DNA of 64,000 nt, from contig JAVHRO010000121.1 in NCBI GenBank assembly GCA_036171675.1, positions 1-64,000 on the forward strand. Direction: 5' to 3'. The notes beneath the pieces are model-generated. The model saw only the letters and a list, made by a program, of their open reading frames with translations. It had not been told where the DNA came from and did no database searches. Source of the stretch: Vicingus sp036171675 (GTDB lineage: Bacteria > Bacteroidota > Bacteroidia > Flavobacteriales_E > Vicingaceae). Both the position numbers and the translations under genes were made by a program. Below, piece after piece: positions 60,653-64,000 of the stretch; position 1 is the stretch's first letter, and each line of letters begins with the position of its first letter.

Positions 60653-61159
60653 TTAGTTGGTTCTGAACTTATACTTAAAGCTAGCAAGTTCCTCGTTGGC
60701 TTTTACAATTTTTGATTTCAAATTGTTTTTGTAGGCAACGGTTTTATTATAGATTTCATCATTTCCAGTACCCAACATTTGAGTTGCTAAAATTGCTGCA
60801 TTTAAAGCCCCATCAACAGCAACCGTAGCAACAGGAATTCCAGGTGGCATTTGAACAATTGCCAACAACGCATCCATACCATCAAAACTAGCATTAATAG
60901 GAACTCCAATAACAGGAAGTGGTGTTAAAGCGGCGATAACTCCAGGTAAATGTGCAGCCATACCTGCAGCTGCAATAATTACCTTTACTCCTTTTTCGTG
61001 GGCTTGTTTCGCAAATTTTTCTACTTCGTCTGGTGTTCTATGTGCTGAAAGTGCATCAATTTCAAATGGAATTTCCAATTCGTTAAAAAAATCAGCTGCT
61101 TTTTGCATAACCTTCCAGTCGCTGGTGCTTCCCATAATAATGCTAACAAGTGGTTTCAT
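60653..61159 (-). CDS. purE: N5-carboxyaminoimidazole ribonucleotide mutase (PurE)
   Basis: Purine synthesis: rearranges N5-CAIR to CAIR. The 168-residue protein starts KPLVSIIMGSTSDWKVMQ and shows the family segments ALSAHRTPDEVEKFA, IAAAGMAAHLPGVIAALT and GMDALLAIVQMPPGIPVATVAV. The short length and the SD motif of class I PurE are kept. It converges with the acyltransferase gene, with 3 bases between stops. The purK partner is not in the window. Confidence 0.94.
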   Translation of the reverse strand: MKPLVSIIMGSTSDWKVMQKAADFFNELEIPFEIDALSAHRTPDEVEKFAKQAHEKGVKVIIAAAGMAAHLPGVIAALTPLPVIGVPINASFDGMDALLAIVQMPPGIPVATVAVDGALNAAILATQMLGTGNDEIYNKTVAYKNNLKSKIVKANEELASFKYKFRTN

Positions 61160-61178
61160 ATTTCAAGTATAAGTTTTA

Positions 61179-61210
61179 CAAAGTTAATGATTATGATGGG
61201 GATTCTCAAA
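61179..61210 (-). promoter_or_regulatory. Promoter of purE
   Basis: On the minus strand, TTTG at 61207-61210, a 20-nt spacer, and TAACTTTG at 61179-61186. It is close to the consensus. Confidence 0.6.
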
Positions 61211-61252
61211 TTGAACATTTAAAATAACTACATTTGCATTCCAATTTTTTTT

Positions 61253-61789
61253 ATGACAACAATCAAAATAAAAGACCTAACGTTTAAGCCTTTAATTGCT
61301 GAACAAGAGTTGCAGAATTTAATAAAAAATGTGGCAATTCAAATTAACAAAGAATATGTTAATAAATCGCCACTTTTTTTGGGGGTGTTAAACGGCTCAT
61401 TTATGTTTATGGGCGATTTAATGAAATCAATAGATTTAAAATGTTTGGTTTCATTTGTTAAACTAGCTTCCTACGAAGGGACTGAGAGTAAAGGTGCTGT
61501 AAGTCAGTTAATTGGGCTTAATGAAAGTTTAGAAGGAAAAGATGTGATTATTGTTGAGGATATTGTTGATACGGGTAATACGCTTGAAAAACTTTATCAG
61601 ATTATATTAGAAAAAAAACCTAATAGTCTTAAAGTTGCTACCTTATTATATAAACCCGACGCATACAAAAAAGAGTTTAATATTGATTTTGTTGCCAAAG
61701 AAATACCTAATAATTTTGTAATTGGATTTGGTTTAGATTATGATGGATATGGTAGAAATTTAAGTTCAATTTATATGTTAAATCAATAA
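61253..61789 (+). CDS. hpt: Hypoxanthine phosphoribosyltransferase
   Basis: Salvages hypoxanthine or guanine with PRPP. The 178-residue protein has the PRPP loop in VIIVEDIVDTGNTLEKL, the N-terminal FLGVLNGSFMFMGDLMKSID segment, and the VIGFGLDYDGYGRNL end that contacts the base. It begins a hpt-adk-obgE run, 11 bases before adk. TACATTTG at 61229-61236 is a plausible -7 element, but the only upstream TTG is at a spacing of 15, shorter than usual. Confidence 0.92.
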   Translation: MTTIKIKDLTFKPLIAEQELQNLIKNVAIQINKEYVNKSPLFLGVLNGSFMFMGDLMKSIDLKCLVSFVKLASYEGTESKGAVSQLIGLNESLEGKDVIIVEDIVDTGNTLEKLYQIILEKKPNSLKVATLLYKPDAYKKEFNIDFVAKEIPNNFVIGFGLDYDGYGRNLSSIYMLNQ

Positions 61790-61800
61790 ATAGTAAAATC

Positions 61801-62391
61801 ATGTTGAATATTGTTTTATTTGGACCTCCAGGTGCAGGAAAAGGAACTCAAGCAGAAAAACTAATAGCTAAATATAACTTATGTCATCTTTCGACTGGCG
61901 ATATTTTTAGAGCCAATATTAAAGGTGAAACCCAATTAGGAAAATTAGCCAAAAGCTATATGGATAAAGGGGAGCTAGTTCCCGATTCAGTAACCATTGC
62001 AATGTTAGAATCGGAGGTAAATAAAAACCCTCAAGCAAAAGGATTTATTTTTGATGGATTTCCAAGAACAACTCCACAAGCAGAAGCATTGACAGCATTT
62101 TTGGCATCAAAAGGTACTGAAATATCGGTAATGTTAGCCTTAGATGTAGAAGAAAAAGAATTGATTAAAAGATTACTTCTTAGAGGTGAAAAGAGTGGAA
62201 GAGCAGATGATAGCAATGAAAATGTGATTTCCAACAGAATACAAGTATATAATAAACAAACTGCTGTAGTGGCTGACTTTTATGCTGCTCAAAATAAATT
62301 TGAAAACATTGAAGGTATAGGGGGTATTGATACGGTTTTCGAAAAATTATGTAACTCAATAGATAAATATAAACTGTTGGTTAAAAACTAA
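61801..62391 (+). CDS. adk: Adenylate kinase
   Basis: Interconverts AMP, ADP and ATP. The 196-residue protein has the P-loop GPPGAGKGTQ (7-16), the AMP site in HLSTGDIFRA and FDGFPRTTPQAEAL, and the LID arginines in LLRGEKSGRADDSNENVISNRIQVY. The LID is short, without the four zinc-binding cysteines of the long type. It is second in hpt-adk-obgE. Confidence 0.95.
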   Translation: MLNIVLFGPPGAGKGTQAEKLIAKYNLCHLSTGDIFRANIKGETQLGKLAKSYMDKGELVPDSVTIAMLESEVNKNPQAKGFIFDGFPRTTPQAEALTAFLASKGTEISVMLALDVEEKELIKRLLLRGEKSGRADDSNENVISNRIQVYNKQTAVVADFYAAQNKFENIEGIGGIDTVFEKLCNSIDKYKLLVKN

Positions 62392-62449
62392 CTTGCGGTA
62401 ACAACCTCATAATTTTTACAACTTAATACATTAGTAACTCAACAAAAAA

Positions 62450-63451
62450 ATGGCAAGCACCAACTTTATCGATTATGTAAAAATTCATTGCCGTTCGGGT
62501 AAGGGAGGTGCGGGTTCACGTCATTTTAGAAGAGAAAAATATGAAGCCAAAGGTGGTCCCGATGGTGGTGATGGTGGTCGTGGTGGTCATATTATTTTAA
62601 GAGGTGATAAAAATTTATGGACACTTTTACATTTGAAATACAAACGACACGTTAAAGCTGGTCATGGAGAAGCTGGTGGGGAATCGTGTAGCACTGGTGC
62701 CGAAGGTGAAGATACGTATGTAGATGTTCCGTTGGGAACCATTGCAAAAGATCCAGAAACAGGTGAGGTGCTATGCGAAATTACCGAAGATGGACAAGAA
62801 TTTATTTTAATTACTGGAGGTAGAGGAGGTAAAGGAAACGACCATTTTAAATCGGCAACTAATCAAGCACCAATGTATGCTCAGCCAGGTGGTGATAGTG
62901 AAGAGGGATGGAGAGTATTGGAGTTGAAAGTACTTGCAGATGTTGGGTTGGTTGGATTTCCAAATGCAGGTAAAAGTACATTATTATCAGTTTTGTCAGC
63001 CGCAAAACCTGAAATTGCTGATTATCCATTTACGACTATTGTTCCAAATTTAGGAATGGTGTCTTATCGCGATTATCGTTCATTTGTGATGGCTGATATT
63101 CCTGGAATTATTGAAGGGGCTCATGAAGGAAAAGGATTAGGAATTCGTTTTTTACGACACATTGAGCGTAATGCGGTATTACTTTTTATGGTTGCCGCCG
63201 ATAGCGATGATATTAATAAAGAATATCAAACATTATTGCACGAAATAGGTGAGTTTAACCCTGATTTGTTAGATAAAAATAGAATTTTAGCCATTACAAA
63301 ATCCGATTTGTTAGATGATGAATTGAAAGCTGAAATTAAAAAAGATTTACCTAAAGTTCCTTATTTATTTATTTCTTCAGTAGCACAACAAGGACTTATG
63401 GAATTGAAAGATTTGATTTGGGAAAAAATTAACGACCTGAGCACAAATTAA
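62450..63451 (+). CDS. obgE: GTPase Obg
   Basis: A 333-residue ribosome-associated GTPase. It has the N-terminal Gly-rich Obg fold (about 1-160, GKGGAGSRHFRREKYEAKGGPDGGDGGRGG), then a G domain with G1 GFPNAGKSTLL (about 169), DYPFTT switch I, MADIPGIIEGAHEGKGLGIRFLRHIER and the NKxD-like TKSDLL. The C-terminal OCT domain is absent. It acts in ribosome assembly and cell-cycle coupling. It is 58 bases after adk on the same strand. Confidence 0.95.
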   Translation: MASTNFIDYVKIHCRSGKGGAGSRHFRREKYEAKGGPDGGDGGRGGHIILRGDKNLWTLLHLKYKRHVKAGHGEAGGESCSTGAEGEDTYVDVPLGTIAKDPETGEVLCEITEDGQEFILITGGRGGKGNDHFKSATNQAPMYAQPGGDSEEGWRVLELKVLADVGLVGFPNAGKSTLLSVLSAAKPEIADYPFTTIVPNLGMVSYRDYRSFVMADIPGIIEGAHEGKGLGIRFLRHIERNAVLLFMVAADSDDINKEYQTLLHEIGEFNPDLLDKNRILAITKSDLLDDELKAEIKKDLPKVPYLFISSVAQQGLMELKDLIWEKINDLSTN

Positions 63452-63645
63452 TCACAATACAAACAATTCGAGTAAAAACATCTGAAAAGTTTGTTGCTAG
63501 AACAACTATTAAAAATGTAAACTTGTATTATCAATTAATTTTGTATTTTATGTTTTATATTGATTCTGCTTTGTAGTCTCGATATAAATTTAACGATTGA
63601 AATGAGTCAAATTCAGTTAAATTGACAAATTTTCTAGAAAATAAT

Positions 63646-64000
63646 TCACTTTACCATACTTTTATATAATTCTTCATACATCGGTAAAATTTTATGAATA
63701 TCGAATTGCTTTGCTTGTTGGTAAGCTGCATTTTTAAATTGGTTTAATGTGTCATTATCTTTTAAAATTGTCAATGCATTTTTAGCCATATCGTCCACAT
63801 CACCGACGTTACTCAAATAACCTGTAAGCCCATGTATGTTTACTTCTGGTATTCCTCCAGTATTGGTACTTATTACTGGAACTTTTGTTGCCATGGCTTC
63901 TAATGCTGCTAACCCAAAGCTTTCTGATTCTGATGGTAATATAAATAAATCACTTGAAGCTAAAATATGTTCAGTGTCTCTTACTTTTCCTAAAAAGGTT
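63646..64000 (-). CDS. bshA: N-acetyl-glucosaminyl-malate synthase BshA, C-terminal part
   Basis: The window cuts this gene at its right end, so only the last 118 or so residues are seen. In the minus-strand frame they read LGKVRDTEHILASSDLFILP, then SESESFGLAALEAM, VPVISTNTGGIPEV and SNVGDVDDMAKNAL, ending FDIHKILPMYEELYKSMVK. The E-S-F-G-L-x-A-L-E-A-M donor loop is that of family 4 glycosyltransferases, and the SES/NTGGIPEV/FDIHKI context matches BshA, which makes GlcNAc-malate for bacillithiol. The ATG at 63894 is an internal Met, not the start. Confidence 0.75.
   Translation of the reverse strand, partial: TFLGKVRDTEHILASSDLFILPSESESFGLAALEAMATKVPVISTNTGGIPEVNIHGLTGYLSNVGDVDDMAKNALTILKDNDTLNQFKNAAYQQAKQFDIHKILPMYEELYKSMVK

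Noticed and set aside
61211..61236. A full promoter for hpt
   Set aside because: The -7 TACATTTG is good, but the only TTG upstream is 15 bases away, shorter than the 17-22 seen at the other promoters here, so only the -7 part is mentioned.
1..64000. CRISPR arrays, insertion sequences, integrases or phage genes
   Set aside because: No regularly spaced direct repeats, transposase motifs, target-site duplications or phage structural genes were seen on either strand.

Overview
This 64 kb window is an ordinary-looking chromosomal stretch from an AT-rich member of the Bacteroidota, most like the Flavobacteriales or a neighbouring order. The evidence is: three secreted proteins with type IX secretion (T9SS) C-terminal signals (one type A, two type B), two PorP/SprF-family outer-membrane proteins, a PorE-like OmpA protein, a monomeric NADP isocitrate dehydrogenase, an archaeal-type prolyl-tRNA synthetase, a BshA-type glycosyltransferase, and repeated Bacteroidota-type promoters (TTTG, about 17-22 nt, then TAnnTTTG). 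No phage, transposase, CRISPR array or rRNA operon was seen. One tRNA and one riboswitch are present.

Layout. 0.1-8.4 kb: a T9SS type A cargo, a small lipoprotein, a VWA-like membrane protein with a YwqK/MORN-type protein, then a phosphofructokinase whose active-site motifs are those of the pyrophosphate-dependent class, a GNAT acetyltransferase and aspartate kinase. 8.6-15.1 kb: a T9SS surface module (type B adhesin, PorP/SprF, PorE-like OmpA). 15.1-20.9 kb: translation block rpsF-rpsR-rplI, then rimP-nusA-infB, with terminator-like hairpins in front of rimP and of infB. 20.9-28.3 kb (minus strand): a secreted hypothetical, a TonB receptor behind a TPP riboswitch, a kinase/PnuC/thiamine-binding trio, and icd. 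28.4-37 kb: rpmB, a secreted aminopeptidase P, a small conserved protein, dsbD, a TauE/SafE permease, a DUF2889-like protein, lnt and proline dehydrogenase. 37-42 kb: aroB-aroA, glutaminase, gap, rpsT. 42-49 kb: a TPR-SpoIIE phosphatase, an RND transporter, tRNA-Glu, a conserved hypothetical and proS. 49-55.4 kb: two secreted proteins sharing an N-terminal motif, a FadL-type porin, a LysM-M23 peptidase and an SRPBCC-GyrI protein. 55.5-60.1 kb: a second T9SS module (CotH/InlB-repeat type B cargo plus PorP/SprF). 60.1-64 kb: acyltransferase, purE, hpt-adk-obgE, and the end of bshA.

How the parts fit. Most genes are housekeeping (translation, shikimate, purine salvage, central carbon). The accessory content is cell-surface biology: each type B cargo is followed immediately by its own PorP/SprF partner, and the second pair overlaps by one base. 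The thiamine block joins an outer-membrane receptor, an inner-membrane PnuC-type carrier, a small thiamine-binding-type protein and a NadR-like kinase, but only the receptor sits behind the TPP riboswitch.

The most unusual signals are (1) a 25-residue in-frame insertion in aroA whose DNA is an imperfect palindrome of the CATTGCGA...AGCAATCT...TCGCAATG kind, resembling protein-coding palindromic repeat elements; (2) a pair of adjacent secreted proteins sharing a QD[ED]FY...YST..DY head on unrelated tails, one a Tyr/Gly/Trp/Asn low-complexity domain; (3) the riboswitch-split thiamine locus; (4) terminator-like hairpins placed just upstream of start codons of rimP, infB and a peptidase gene. All calls are from reading the sequence; no database search was possible.
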